64,000 nucleotides of DNA from Empedobacter falsenii (GTDB taxonomy: Bacteria; Bacteroidota; Bacteroidia; Flavobacteriales; Weeksellaceae): NCBI RefSeq assembly GCF_019308355.1, contig NZ_JAAGKM010000003.1, positions 95,756 through 159,755 on the forward strand, given 5' to 3'. A program made the position numbers and the translations under genes. The notes under the pieces are model-generated. The model was not told where the DNA came from, made no database searches, and saw nothing but the letters and a program-made list of their open reading frames with translations. Of this stretch, positions 46,188-55,561 are shown one piece after another; positions within the stretch are counted from its first letter, which is position 1, and each line of letters begins with the position of its first letter.

Positions 46188-46806
46188 TTTTTTCTTTTCG
46201 TTTGATTAATATATTTCGAGCATAAACGATAAATCCCATAAAATGACCAACAAATAAAACGGGATCTTTTCGAATAATCGCGTAAATTAAAATCAACAAT
46301 GATCCTGTTAAACTAATGACCCAAAATACCATTGGTAATTGCGATTCGTGTTTTCGTTCGGAATAAATCCATTGATAGACGAAACGAAATGTAAAAAGTA
46401 CCTGAGATACGACTCCTAAAAATAAAAGCCACATCGGAATTTTTTCGTTTTTGAATAATAAATCTACATCAAAAATTCCGTTATTGAAGCCATAAAAAAC
46501 AATTAATGCAGGAAAAATATACAGAAAAATACGTACTATTTTTGGAAATTCTTTCCAATGATTTTGAAGTTGAATATTTCTGATATAGATATAATACGTC
46601 AATGTTTGTCCCAACATAATTGAAAAATCATGACGCAAATAACCATATAAAAATAGCAAAACAGAGGCAAACAAGCTAACTTCCCAAAATAATTTTGGTG
46701 TAAGAACTTTTTTATTCTTTTCGGAAACAATCCATTGTAAAATAAGACGACTCGAAAAAAGTGCTTGTGCAAGAAATCCAATACTGATGATAACCCAATT
46801 TGGCAT
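46171..46806 (-). CDS. Tandem LAB_N (lipid-A-disaccharide synthase N-terminal-like) membrane protein
   Basis: 211 residues with two copies of the LAB_N unit. Copy 1 (about residues 6-78) has AQALFSSRLILQWIVSEKNK and LYGYLRHDFSIMLGQTLTYY; copy 2 (about 126-202) has SQVLFTFRFVYQWIYSERKH and IYAIIRKDPVLFVGHFMGFI. Each copy has F-x-x-R-x-x-x-Q-W-I-x-S-E and a final Y-x-R-N-I. Roughly six membrane segments. Its first base coincides with the last base of the GT2 gene. It may be a flippase or a partner of the glycosyltransferases; the function is not established. Confidence 0.88.
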   Translation of the reverse strand: MPNWVIISIGFLAQALFSSRLILQWIVSEKNKKVLTPKLFWEVSLFASVLLFLYGYLRHDFSIMLGQTLTYYIYIRNIQLQNHWKEFPKIVRIFLYIFPALIVFYGFNNGIFDVDLLFKNEKIPMWLLFLGVVSQVLFTFRFVYQWIYSERKHESQLPMVFWVISLTGSLLILIYAIIRKDPVLFVGHFMGFIVYARNILIKRKEKNGSVD

Positions 46807-47519
46807 TATGCTCTTTCTTGAATTTTATAATTGATGTATTTTTTCTTCATCCAAACAAATGCAAAACAATCCATTAACGGTCCTAATAAACGATTCCATA
46901 AATTGAATTTTGATTCGCCTGCTATACGTGGAAAATGTTTGACAGGAACTTGAATTACTGTTCCGTTTTGTAATAAAATCATAGCTGGTAAAAATCGGTG
47001 CAATCCTTTGAACATCGGAATTTTTTTCGCTTTTTCAGCATCTATAACTTTTAATGGGCAACCTGTATCATCCATTCCGTCATTGGTAAATGCTCTACGA
47101 ATAGAATTGGCAATTTTAGATGACATATTTTTCACGAAAGAATCTTTGCGATCTGCACGAACACCAGTCACCAAATCAAATTGATCTGCTAACTCTAATA
47201 ATTTATTGAAATCTTCTGGATCTGTCTGTAAATCTGCATCAATATAACCAACCCATTTAGATTTCACTGTATCAAAACCAGCTTTTATAGCAGCAGATAA
47301 GCCATAATTTTTGTCAAAAGAAATATAATGAAAAGCTTGATTTCTACTACAAATCTCTTTCATAAGAGCCAAACTTTTGTCTTTAGAACCATCATTAATC
47401 AATAAAATTTCAGTCTGTTTTATTGACTTTGACAGATATTGATTCATTGTTTCTTCCAATCTTATCAAGTTATCTTCCTCATTATAAATTGGGATAACAA
47501 TTGTAAACTCTGTTGACAT
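46806..47519 (-). CDS. GT2-family glycosyltransferase (DPM1/ArnC-like)
   Basis: 237 residues. Nucleotide-sugar binding and DXD-type region: IVIPIYNEEDNLIRLEETMN, LLINDGSKDKSLALM, GYIDADLQTDPEDF. The remainder (GVRADRKDSFVKNMSSKIAN, GCPLKVIDAEKAKK) matches polyprenyl-phosphate sugar synthases. It lacks the C-terminal membrane segments of GtrB-type enzymes, so it is cytosolic or peripheral. First in the operon with the LAB_N and GT39 genes, it probably makes a polyprenyl-phosphate sugar used by the GT39 enzyme. Confidence 0.92.
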   Translation of the reverse strand: MSTEFTIVIPIYNEEDNLIRLEETMNQYLSKSIKQTEILLINDGSKDKSLALMKEICSRNQAFHYISFDKNYGLSAAIKAGFDTVKSKWVGYIDADLQTDPEDFNKLLELADQFDLVTGVRADRKDSFVKNMSSKIANSIRRAFTNDGMDDTGCPLKVIDAEKAKKIPMFKGLHRFLPAMILLQNGTVIQVPVKHFPRIAGESKFNLWNRLLGPLMDCFAFVWMKKKYINYKIQERA

Positions 47520-47642
47520 TTTTATATTATTTCAAAGGACAAAGCTATGAAATTATCAAACGAAATTAAAATATTTTTATAGAAGTTAATTTACTCTATA
47601 TCAAATCAATATAAATTTTATTCAATGATAAAAAACAGCTTT

Positions 47643-48690
47643 TTAAACCAATAATTTATCCATTTCTTGAATAAGAATCCTCTTATCTTCATTATTAATC
47701 AAGACTACAGCATTTCCTACTCCATAAGGTTTATAACGCTCTAAGAAGCTTTGATCTTTAAACAAACCAATTGTTTTTGTAGACGCAGCACAACTCAAAT
47801 GCATCATACCAGAATCGGCTGCAATCACAAATTCGCAACTTTTCATCAACGCTGCAATTTCTCTCACATCTTTACTATAATAAGTAGGCAATCTATGATT
47901 TAACATCGAAATATTTTCGACAGGTAAAATTTCAATTAGATTATATTCTTGCGAATATTTTGGATAAAATAAATTATAAAATTCTATCCACCATTCCTCA
48001 TCATAACATTTTACACCTGTTGCATACGTAAAAAACGCCAACGTTCTCTTTGAAGGATCTTGAATCAATTCATTTAACATTTCTACTCCTTTCAAAGATT
48101 CTTTCTCTGTTAGCTGAATATTTAGAGTTGGAATATCTAAATTCCCTTCTTTATTTTTAAATAATTCTAAATATTTTCTGAATTGATAAACTGGATATTG
48201 TGCTTGATGAATATGAATTTCTTGGTTCGAATTCATTTCAAATTCATTTCCAAAAATTTTATACTTAGAATTTGCAAAAGAAGTTGAAAGTCGTCCTGAA
48301 GATGAATTTTTATCAACATTAATGACTAAATCGTAATTCTTTTTTTTGATTTTTAGCCAAACTTTAGCGTATTGAATCAATTCTTTGAAAGGTTTTTTAG
48401 GTAATTCAATAATTTGATCAACTTGTGGATAGTTCTCAAAAATAATCGTGGCAACCTTACCTTTTACAAATAAGTCAATTTTAACATCTGGATTATATCG
48501 GATAATTTCCTGAATCAAAGGTGTAATCAATAGAATATTTCCTAGACGCTGATTGGGTCTGTATCAGTACTCTATTAAGTTCAAGAGGTTTTTCTTTGTC
48601 TATCTTTGGCAAATTACCATCACCTATTCCTCCTGTTAATCGACGCATAATTGTACGACGAAAATGATTGACTGATTTTTTAAAATTCAT
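47643..48690 (-). pseudogene. GT9 heptosyltransferase-like gene with a frameshift
   Basis: ATG at 48690 opens MNFKKSVNHFRRTIMRRLTG and continues to LNRVLI, after which the frame is lost near 48563-48568. The correct continuation (RPNQRLGNILLITPLIQEII) is in another frame and runs to 47643, with IVRPNQRLGN-like ADP-heptose-type GT9 features and later AADSGMMHLSCAASTKTIGL. Either one base is extra or two are missing next to the Arg-Pro-Asn motif. The full product would be about 348 residues, normal for GT9 enzymes that build the LPS core. A leader region of about 45 residues remains upstream. Confidence 0.82.
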
Positions 48691-48783
48691 TAAAAAGTGC
48701 TCGTTAAAAAAATACCTTTATTGTATTCTTATTTTTCCACGAAACTATGTAAACTATTGGTAATTACGAAATATTTTTTTCAT

Positions 48784-48810
48784 AAAAAAAGATCTCTTAT
48801 CGAGATCTTT
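48784..48810 (-). terminator. Terminator after the SDR gene
   Basis: Stem AAAGATCTC (48788-48796) / GAGATCTTT (48802-48810), four bases from the SDR stop; on the minus strand a T-run follows. Confidence 0.75.
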
Positions 48811-48813
48811 AAA

Positions 48814-49518
48814 TTATTTTGTTTTCGTAGGACGAACTTCTATTTTACTTGGCAAAACATTTGGATTCATTTTCAATAAATCAACTACCATTTGTCCTAA
48901 ATCTTCGGGCTGAATTTTCCATCCATCCTCCGAATTTGGCACATGATCATTAAAGTTTGAAGTCACAGAACCAGGCATAATCGTTGTACATTTGATATCA
49001 TAATTTCTCAAATCTAACATCGCTGCTTGGGTAAAACCGACAACGCCAAATTTCGAAGCATTGTAACCCGCTCCATTCGCAAAGAAATTTGTTCCCGCCA
49101 AAGAAGCAATCGAAATATAATATCCTTTCGAAACTTTTAGTGCTTCAACAGACGCTTTTATTGTATGAAAAACTCCTGTCAGGTTAGTATCAATCATCGC
49201 ATTCCAATCTTCTAAAGAAAGTTCATCAACTGGCGCAAATTTTCCTAAACCAGCATTTGCAATCACAATATCCAAACGTCCAAACGCAGAAATAATTTGC
49301 TCAATTGCATTTTGTTCATCTTCGAAATGTCTCACATCCGACTGAATAGCCAATACATTTTGATTTCCTAAATAATGACGAGCTTTTTCAACATCATCAA
49401 TGTTTCGTCCAGAAATTGCCACTTTCAAACCATTTTCTACCAATGATTTTGCAATTCCTAATCCAATTCCTTTTGTTCCCCCCGTTATATAAGCTACTTT
49501 ACCTTCTATATTTTGCAT
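48814..49518 (-). CDS. Short-chain dehydrogenase/reductase
   Basis: 234 residues, a classical SDR. The cofactor motif is YITGGTKGIGLGIAKSL (TGxxxGIG), the structural NAG motif is IANAGLGKF, and the catalytic triad has Ser in YISIASLAG and Tyr/Lys in GYNASKFGVVGF. The basic/acidic region after beta-2 (ISGRN) leans toward NADPH. Substrate unknown. The SH3-like protein gene ends 13 bases upstream, so both may be cotranscribed. Confidence 0.9.
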   Translation of the reverse strand: MQNIEGKVAYITGGTKGIGLGIAKSLVENGLKVAISGRNIDDVEKARHYLGNQNVLAIQSDVRHFEDEQNAIEQIISAFGRLDIVIANAGLGKFAPVDELSLEDWNAMIDTNLTGVFHTIKASVEALKVSKGYYISIASLAGTNFFANGAGYNASKFGVVGFTQAAMLDLRNYDIKCTTIMPGSVTSNFNDHVPNSEDGWKIQPEDLGQMVVDLLKMNPNVLPSKIEVRPTKTK

Positions 49519-49531
49519 AATTATTTTAGTT

Positions 49532-50308
49532 TTATTTTTGGTTCAGCCAATTCCATTTACCATCTTTTCGGTAAATAAATCCGCCTTCTTTTGCGTTATC
49601 TTGATGCACATAAATCGCATCATAATCTAAAGTTACGATTTCATTTTTAGAAACTCCATTTAAATTTCGTTTCACTCCATCTTTATAATTCGAATAAAGT
49701 GGCGTTCCTTTTGGAATCATCATCAACGTTCCGAAATCATAATTTGTAATTTTGAACGGATCTTTTGCTCCTCCCAAACCATAAATTTGACTTCCTTTTT
49801 TCATATTATTCACAATAAATAAACGGATATTTCCTTTTGTATCAATCATTCTATATAAATAATCCACCACACCGTCACCAAAAAAGTCGCCTTTAATTGC
49901 GAAGCATTTGTAAGCTGTTGCTAAATAAAATTCGCTAAAAGCTGGGTGCGTAGAAATTTCTGTTTCGAATTGATTGACAAAATTTTGTTGTGTGATTAAA
50001 TAACCACTAAACGCATACAAATCGCCTTGAGCAGAAGAATCATTAACTCCTTCATCCAAAATTAATTTAGACGAGCTAACATCTAATTTCACCCAGTTTC
50101 CACTTTTTGCTTTCCCATTATCTTTAATTGCAAACGCTTCACCTTTTTCTGAAATTTTAACAGGATATCCATACGGAATTTTACCAATTCGTTTTCCATT
50201 CGGACTTGTTCTAACTGTCAATCCTTCTTGCGCTATAACTTGATAAATTTCTTGTGAAAACACAATAGAACTCATCATCAAAATGAATCCAACAACTATT
50301 TTTTTCAT
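49532..50308 (-). CDS. Secreted SH3-like domain protein
   Basis: 258 residues with a signal peptide (cleavage near IVFSQ). Residues about 20-80 form a bacterial SH3-type domain (VIAQEGLTVRTSPNGKRIGK, then a YPVKI strand and GNWVKLDV). The rest is a mixed region with DFFGDGVVDYLYRMIDTKGN, reminiscent of VCBS/FG-GAP-like repeats, and a final WLNQK. Bacterial SH3 domains often bind cell-wall peptides, but the target here is unknown. It lies upstream of the SDR gene on the same strand. Confidence 0.7.
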   Translation of the reverse strand: MKKIVVGFILMMSSIVFSQEIYQVIAQEGLTVRTSPNGKRIGKIPYGYPVKISEKGEAFAIKDNGKAKSGNWVKLDVSSSKLILDEGVNDSSAQGDLYAFSGYLITQQNFVNQFETEISTHPAFSEFYLATAYKCFAIKGDFFGDGVVDYLYRMIDTKGNIRLFIVNNMKKGSQIYGLGGAKDPFKITNYDFGTLMMIPKGTPLYSNYKDGVKRNLNGVSKNEIVTLDYDAIYVHQDNAKEGGFIYRKDGKWNWLNQK

Positions 50309-50316
50309 GATGTAAA

Positions 50317-50348
50317 ATTAAAAAGCTTCAAGTAATCTTGAAGCTTTT
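50317..50348 (-). terminator. Terminator after the amino-acid permease gene
   Basis: Stem AAAAGCTTCAAG (50321-50332) / CTTGAAGCTTTT (50337-50348), loop TAAT, 27 bases after the permease stop on the minus strand. Confidence 0.75.
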
Positions 50349-50375
50349 ATATGAACTATTTTAAATTAAAATTTA

Positions 50376-51812
50376 TCAAGAATTCTTAGTCTTTTTATTT
50401 TCTTTTACAATTCGATAAGCGATGTAAAGGAAGATCAACCAAACTGGAATTAATTCTACTGAAATTTTAAGTCCTGTAAACCACATAATCACTAAAATTC
50501 CAAATAAGAAAATTAGACAAATATAATTACTGATAGGATACAAGAAAGATGGAAATAATGTTTTTGTATTCTCCAAATTCTTTTGTTTTCGGTATTTAAG
50601 ATGTGTTATCGAAATCATAATCCAGTTAATTACCAACGAAGAAACCACTAAAGACATCAATACATGAAATGCATCTTCTGGAATTATTTTATTAATTAAA
50701 ATACAAATTGCTGCGAAAAAAGATGAAACTAAAATCGCCATAACAGGGACGTGATTTTTGTTTAATTTTTTTAAGAATTTAGGCGCATTTCCTTGTTCTG
50801 CCAAACCATATAACATTCTACTATTACTGTAAACAGAGCTATTGTAAACTGATAAAGCAGCCGTCAAAACAATAATGTTTAGTGCATTGGCAATTAATCT
50901 TGAAAAATCAATTGTGTTACCAAAAATATTTAGTTTCAAATGATTCAAATTCTCAAAAACCATTACAAAAGGACTACTTTTATCCGTAATCGTTTCCCAA
51001 GGAGCTAACGAAAATAAGATAATTAATGCTCCAACATAGAAGATTAAAATTCTATAAATTACTTGATTGGTTGCTTTTGGAATTGTTTTTTCTGGATTTT
51101 TAGCTTCAGCAGCTGTGATGCCAATCAATTCTAAACCTCCAAAAGAAAACATAATAAGAGCCATTGCGGCGAATAATCCACTAAAACCGCCTTCGCTATT
51201 ACCAGATAACCAACCTTTTGGAAAAAAACCTCCGTTGTTCCAAAGATTTTGTATTGTTGCTTGTTCACCTCCAGTTCCGCTTATTAATAAGTAAGCTCCG
51301 AAGATTATCATAGCAATAATGGCAATTACTTTGATGATAGAAAACCAAAATTCAGCTTCACCAAACATTTTTACTGAGCCTAAATTCAATGCGTTAATCA
51401 CAATAAAAAAGAACAAACTCGACGCCCATAATGGAATTTCTGGCCACCAAAATTGTACATAAATTCCGATTGCAGTCAATTCGGACATACTTACTAAAAC
51501 GTAAAGAATCCAATAATTCCAACCAGAAGCAAATCCAGCAAAAGATCCCCAATATTTATATGCAAAATGACTAAAGCTTCCTGAAACAGGCTCGTTAACA
51601 ACCATTTCTCCTAATTGGCGCATAATAAAAAAGGCTATAATTCCTGCAATTGCATATCCCAAAATAACAGATGGTCCAGCTAAAACAGCAGCAGGTCCAA
51701 TTCCTAAAAACAAACCAGTTCCAATCGCGCCACCTAAAGCAATCAATTGAATATGTCGGTTAGTAAGGCCTCTTTGTAATTCTTTTTCTTCAGTATTATT
51801 TATTTGACTCAC
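50376..51812 (-). CDS. Amino-acid permease (APC superfamily, AAT family)
   Basis: 478 residues with about 12 membrane helices. Helix 1 carries the substrate/ion signature LIALGGAIGTGLFLGIGPAA; MVVNEPVSGSFSHFAYKYWG and GWNYWILYVLVSMSELTAIG match the AAT (AroP/PheP/ProY) family of proton-coupled amino-acid importers. Helix 6 has FSFGGLELIGITAAEAKNPE. The N terminus is soluble and Glu-rich and the C terminus basic. The substrate cannot be named. It stands alone with a terminator. Confidence 0.93.
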   Translation of the reverse strand: MSQINNTEEKELQRGLTNRHIQLIALGGAIGTGLFLGIGPAAVLAGPSVILGYAIAGIIAFFIMRQLGEMVVNEPVSGSFSHFAYKYWGSFAGFASGWNYWILYVLVSMSELTAIGIYVQFWWPEIPLWASSLFFFIVINALNLGSVKMFGEAEFWFSIIKVIAIIAMIIFGAYLLISGTGGEQATIQNLWNNGGFFPKGWLSGNSEGGFSGLFAAMALIMFSFGGLELIGITAAEAKNPEKTIPKATNQVIYRILIFYVGALIILFSLAPWETITDKSSPFVMVFENLNHLKLNIFGNTIDFSRLIANALNIIVLTAALSVYNSSVYSNSRMLYGLAEQGNAPKFLKKLNKNHVPVMAILVSSFFAAICILINKIIPEDAFHVLMSLVVSSLVINWIMISITHLKYRKQKNLENTKTLFPSFLYPISNYICLIFLFGILVIMWFTGLKISVELIPVWLIFLYIAYRIVKENKKTKNS

Positions 51813-51993
51813 GTGTGATGTATTAATTTGTTAAATATATGTAAAAACTATTTTCTAAAAGAACAATTTGAAGAATTGTCTTGTTTGAATTAATATAAAG
51901 AAAATGCTTTAATAATAAATTTTATTCATGTTAAATCATCTAAAAATTGAAAAAATATTCAATAAAATTTCTAATTATATAAAAATCAACCTT

Positions 51994-53147
51994 ATGAAAA
52001 AACTACTTTTTACTTTTCTATTGACTCTATTCACCTCAGTTCAACTTTTTGCAGATGGACCTTTTTTATATTCTTTACCTTTTGGTTCGAGAGTTTATCC
52101 TGATGAAACGATCTTAGAAAAAACGAAAGAAAAAGGAATTGATTATTCTACTTTCGAAAAATATATGTTGGATAATAATATAGAATTAGGCAAAAAAGTT
52201 GGGCTTCTTTCTGAACTCGAAGTTTATTTTGTGGTGAATGATAATCAAAAATCATATTTTGTTGATTATAAAGAGAAATTTAAAAAGTCAGTTGGAAAGA
52301 AATTTGGAACTAAAACTCCAATCAATGAACGATTTTTAATTGCGTTGATGGATGATTACGATATAGAATCTCCTAAAGTAGAAGTATATCAAAAATTTGT
52401 TGATGAAAATCCTCAAAGTAAAACGATGCAATTTGTGAATATTTTTGCTTATAATTTTAATCTTATTTGGGATGATGATAAAAAAGATTATTCTTCTATG
52501 AATGATTTTATAGAAAAATATCAAGATAATTGTTTGCAAAATTTTGAGAGTTTTAACAACGATACTTCTGCCGATATTTTTTCTGAATTTGAAGAGATTA
52601 TTGCGTTAGGATACAATTGCGATTATGCTTTGAATGTCTTGCTCCTGCAAATAATCGATTGAATATTCTGAATCAAAAAACAGGATTTACTTTAAATAAA
52701 ATTGCAAATGCAGAACCAATTCCAAGAATGGTTGTGACGTCAAATGCTTCTCAAATTGGATTGTCGGCTTATGAATGGTTAGGTGAGGAAATGATGTTAA
52801 TTTCAAGCTTGAAAATTTCGGATGAAGAGAAAACTCTTCTGAATTATTTTGCCGTAAATGAAACATACAATTATATCAATCATGTCAACAATCTATATGT
52901 TTTATTTGAAGCGATTCAGAAAACGCCCTCACAATTAGCGAAATCTGCGAATAATAAATCTGTTGAAAAAATTGCTTCAAAAGATAATTGGAAGAAAATA
53001 AATCAATTGTATGATGTTTTTAAAAAGAATTTTCAAAAAGACAATGAAATAGCTGTAGATTCTAGCTCAAATCTTGATGATTTGCGTAATTTGATTTATT
53101 CTTTGTATCTCAATCCAAAAGAATTGTCTAAGGTTTATAAAAACTAA
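51994..53147 (+). pseudogene. Secreted hypothetical protein, frameshifted
   Basis: ATG at 51994 opens a signal peptide (MKKLLFTFLLTLFTSVQLFA, cleavage before DGPF). The first frame reads to LGYNCDYALN, then drifts into a short tail and stops at 52662. The second frame picks up at CLAPANNRLNILNQKTGFTL and runs to 53147; its only upstream start is a TTG inside the first frame. The best reading is one gene of about 384 residues with a one-base loss near 52636-52641, in a short A-run. No family recognised. An earlier in-frame ATG at 51928 would add a 22-residue extension before the signal peptide and is unlikely. Confidence 0.65.
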
Positions 53148-53236
53148 TTATAACCGAAATATTAAATTTTTTCAAAGACTTAAATTCGTAAATGTTGCTG
53201 ATTTTATTTTAAATTTAACTTCTAAATAGCAAAAAA

Positions 53237-54139
53237 ATGAAATCAATTTATTTTCTTGGATTGGGAGCTTTAGGAACAAAATATGCAGCGAATTTTTATG
53301 AATATAATCCAGAAATTGTAAGTGTAATTGTAGATGAGGAGCGAAAAAATCGATACGAAAAATCGCGAATCTTTGTGAATGATAAAGCGTATGATTTTAA
53401 TTATGTCACAAAAATCAAGGATAATAATTATCCAGATTATATATTTTTAGTCGTTAAAAGTTCGCATTTACAGCAAGCGATAGAAGATATGAAACCTTTT
53501 GTTGGTGAAAACACAATGATTGTAAGTTTGATGAACGGAATTTCTTCTGAACGTGTTTTGGCAGATCATTTTGGATGGGATCGTGTGGTGAATGCAGTTG
53601 CGTATATGGATGCTGTAAAAGTTGATAATCGTGTGACGTTTTCGAGTATTGGAAAAATTATTTTCGGAAAAATAGATTCAATCAACCATGATAAATTAGT
53701 CGATTTACATGAATTGATGAATGATGCGGAAATTCCAAATCAGCTGTCGGATGATATTCAGAAAGCACAATGGGCGAAATATTTGGTAAATGTTGTTGGA
53801 AATCAATTGACATTTTTGTTGGAGTTTCCATATGGACAATTTCGTGCCAATGAACATCTCGAGGTGTTAATGGATATGATTTCTAACGAAGTTCTTGCGG
53901 TTGGGAATGCACATGGAGTTGCAATTGGTCAAGAAGAAGTGAATCGAATGAAATCTACGATGAAAATTGTGGATGAGTTTGGAAAAACTTCGATGTTACA
54001 AGATCGCGAAGCAAAACGATATTCGGAAGTGGATGAATTTGCAGGCGAAATTATCAGTTTAGGAAAACAATATAATATTCCGACACCTTACAACGAGTTC
54101 ATTTATAATATGGTAAAATCAATCGAAGAAACATATTAA
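53237..54139 (+). CDS. 2-dehydropantoate 2-reductase-like enzyme
   Basis: 300 residues. The Rossmann motif is FLGLGALGTKYAANF, followed by the NADPH loop and FLVVKSSHLQQA. The catalytic Lys/Asn region is WAKYLVNVVGNQLTFLLEFP, and the C-terminal domain has SMLQDREAKRYSEVDEFAGE, matching the ketopantoate reductase family (PanE/ApbA). It probably makes pantoate for coenzyme A, but family members also reduce other 2-oxo acids, so the substrate is inference. Monocistronic. Confidence 0.85.
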   Translation: MKSIYFLGLGALGTKYAANFYEYNPEIVSVIVDEERKNRYEKSRIFVNDKAYDFNYVTKIKDNNYPDYIFLVVKSSHLQQAIEDMKPFVGENTMIVSLMNGISSERVLADHFGWDRVVNAVAYMDAVKVDNRVTFSSIGKIIFGKIDSINHDKLVDLHELMNDAEIPNQLSDDIQKAQWAKYLVNVVGNQLTFLLEFPYGQFRANEHLEVLMDMISNEVLAVGNAHGVAIGQEEVNRMKSTMKIVDEFGKTSMLQDREAKRYSEVDEFAGEIISLGKQYNIPTPYNEFIYNMVKSIEETY

Positions 54140-54147
54140 AATAGTCA

Positions 54148-54178
54148 TAAAGTCATTCAATTTTGGATGACTTTTTTA
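54148..54178. terminator. Bidirectional terminator
   Basis: Stem AAGTCATTC (54150-54158) / GGATGACTT (54165-54173) with one T-G pair, then T6, between converging genes. Confidence 0.7.
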
Positions 54179-55090
54179 TTTGAAATCAATCGCTTTTGGA
54201 TAAGCAACTTTCTGAATAATATAAATCGATAGCATAAAAAATATACTCATGATTAATGTTGCAACAGGTAAATATTTTATCGAGTCAGAAGGTAAAATCA
54301 TTGGTAAAATAACCATTGCAAAAGCAGGAGGTAAGCGTAAATCTGTTAATTTCAAAATAAACATTACGATAATTAAATCGATCAAGCCAATGATTATCCA
54401 ATTATCAAGATAATGCATCATCAAACAACCAGCCATCGTCGCCATAAACATTACAAGAATACGTTTTAGACGTACGGTTAATTTTAATGTTGGATTATTT
54501 AAAGATTCAAAAGAAATTACGATAATAGGTGGAATAGCAGAGAAATGTGCAAAACCGCTAAAATAACAAGCTGTAAACCAAACTACACATAATCCGATTA
54601 ACCATCTGTTATGGCTTGTATAAATCATTGGAACCGCATTTTCAGTTGGTTTTAGTTTGAATATTTTTATTGATAGAAAAAGTAAAAAGACAAATAGAAA
54701 TATCGCATATAGAAATACAAAAGATTCTGTATTTGTAACAATTGGTAATAATCCCGTAGCTAATGCTGGCGCAAGTTGACTTTTAAAAATTTTCAGGACA
54801 ATTAACATTGCAACCAATACCAATGCTAATTTGAATGATAATATAATCGGTAAAAAATTAATCCCAAATCCTAAAATAGCAGTTATGGATGGAAGTAAAA
54901 AAATATGAAATGGTCGTTGTAGCCATTTATTTTCTCGAAACGTTAAAATTCCGACAGATAATGCAGCAACTTCTGGTAAAATAATTTCTTTATCATCATA
55001 AATCATTGCTGTTCCAATCATGATTAAAATAAATAGAAAAGCGACAGAGTATGAGACAAAAGATTCTTTATTACCTAAGATAGATTTCAT
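54176..55090 (-). CDS. Polytopic inner-membrane protein (HPP-like layout)
   Basis: About 304 residues from the ATG at 55090. An in-frame extension upstream reads backwards through tRNA-Pro and is not real. About eight to nine hydrophobic segments are visible. Two related halves can be made out: the first has ILPEVAALSVGILTFRENKW and LLPSITAILGFGIN, the second has LPPAFAMVILPMILPSD. This duplicated layout with short P-rich turns recalls the HPP family, but the match is weak and no function is claimed. It stands next to the tRNA cluster on the same strand, with a terminator between. Confidence 0.6.
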   Translation of the reverse strand: MKSILGNKESFVSYSVAFLFILIMIGTAMIYDDKEIILPEVAALSVGILTFRENKWLQRPFHIFLLPSITAILGFGINFLPIILSFKLALVLVAMLIVLKIFKSQLAPALATGLLPIVTNTESFVFLYAIFLFVFLLFLSIKIFKLKPTENAVPMIYTSHNRWLIGLCVVWFTACYFSGFAHFSAIPPIIVISFESLNNPTLKLTVRLKRILVMFMATMAGCLMMHYLDNWIIIGLIDLIIVMFILKLTDLRLPPAFAMVILPMILPSDSIKYLPVATLIMSIFFMLSIYIIQKVAYPKAIDFK

Positions 55091-55103
55091 GAAATAAATG
55101 TAT

Positions 55104-55134
55104 AAAAAAAACCTTTGCAAATATACAAAGGTTT
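55104..55134 (-). terminator. Terminator of the tRNA cluster
   Basis: Stem AAACCTTTG (55109-55117) / CAAAGGTTT (55126-55134); on the minus strand the T-run follows. It lies three bases past the last tRNA-Pro. Confidence 0.75.
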
Positions 55135-55137
55135 TTG

Positions 55138-55212
55138 TCGGGGTGGCAGGATTCGAACCTGCGACCTCCTGCTCCCAAAGCAGGCGCGATGACCGGGCTA
55201 CGCTACACCCCG
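55138..55212 (-). tRNA. tRNA-Pro (TGG), copy 1
   Basis: Cloverleaf on the minus strand: acceptor CGGGGTG/CACCCCG, anticodon stem CCTGC/GCAGG with loop TTTGGGA (anticodon TGG), T loop TTCGAAT, discriminator A (55138). 75 bases, no CCA encoded. Identical to copies 2 and 3. Confidence 0.95.
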
Positions 55213-55234
55213 ATTCGGTCATTCAAAAAAAATG

Positions 55235-55318
55235 CGGAGAGACAGGGACTCGAACCCTGGCATCGGTTTCCCGATGACAGATTAGCAATCTGCTCCATTA
55301 CCGCTCTGGCACCTCTCC
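55235..55318 (-). tRNA. tRNA-Ser (GCT)
   Basis: 84 bases with the long variable arm of serine tRNAs (CATCGGGAAACCGATG). Acceptor GGAGAGG/TCTCTCC, anticodon stem GCAGA/TCTGT, loop TTGCTAA (anticodon GCT), discriminator G. Confidence 0.95.
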
Positions 55319-55337
55319 TGGTTTTTAATAAAACGTG

Positions 55338-55411
55338 TGATCCAGTCAGGATTCGAACCTGAGACCTACTGCTTAGAAGGCAGTTGCTCTATCCAGCTGA
55401 GCTACTGGACC
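55338..55411 (-). tRNA. tRNA-Arg (TCT)
   Basis: 74 bases. Acceptor GGTCCAG/CTGGATC, anticodon stem ACTGC/GCAGT with loop CTTCTAA (anticodon TCT), canonical D loop CTGGATA and T loop TTCGAAT, discriminator A. Confidence 0.95.
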
Positions 55412-55435
55412 GATCCAAAAATTCATTGAATTTTG

Positions 55436-55510
55436 TCGGGGTGGCAGGATTCGAACCTGCGACCTCCTGCTCCCAAAGCAGGCGCGATGACCGGGCTACG
55501 CTACACCCCG
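55436..55510 (-). tRNA. tRNA-Pro (TGG), copy 2
   Basis: Same 75-base sequence as copy 1. It also shares the 12-base upstream flank and TTTTGTC downstream with copy 1, which points to a tandem duplication. Confidence 0.95.
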
Positions 55511-55561
55511 ATTCGGTCATTCTTTTACGATAAATCTTTCTATTTTCGGATGAAAATTTTG

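Noticed and set aside
54176..55222. N-terminally extended form of the membrane protein starting at 55222
   Set aside because: The extra 44 residues are translated from tRNA-Pro and the terminator. The ATG at 55090 begins the real protein.
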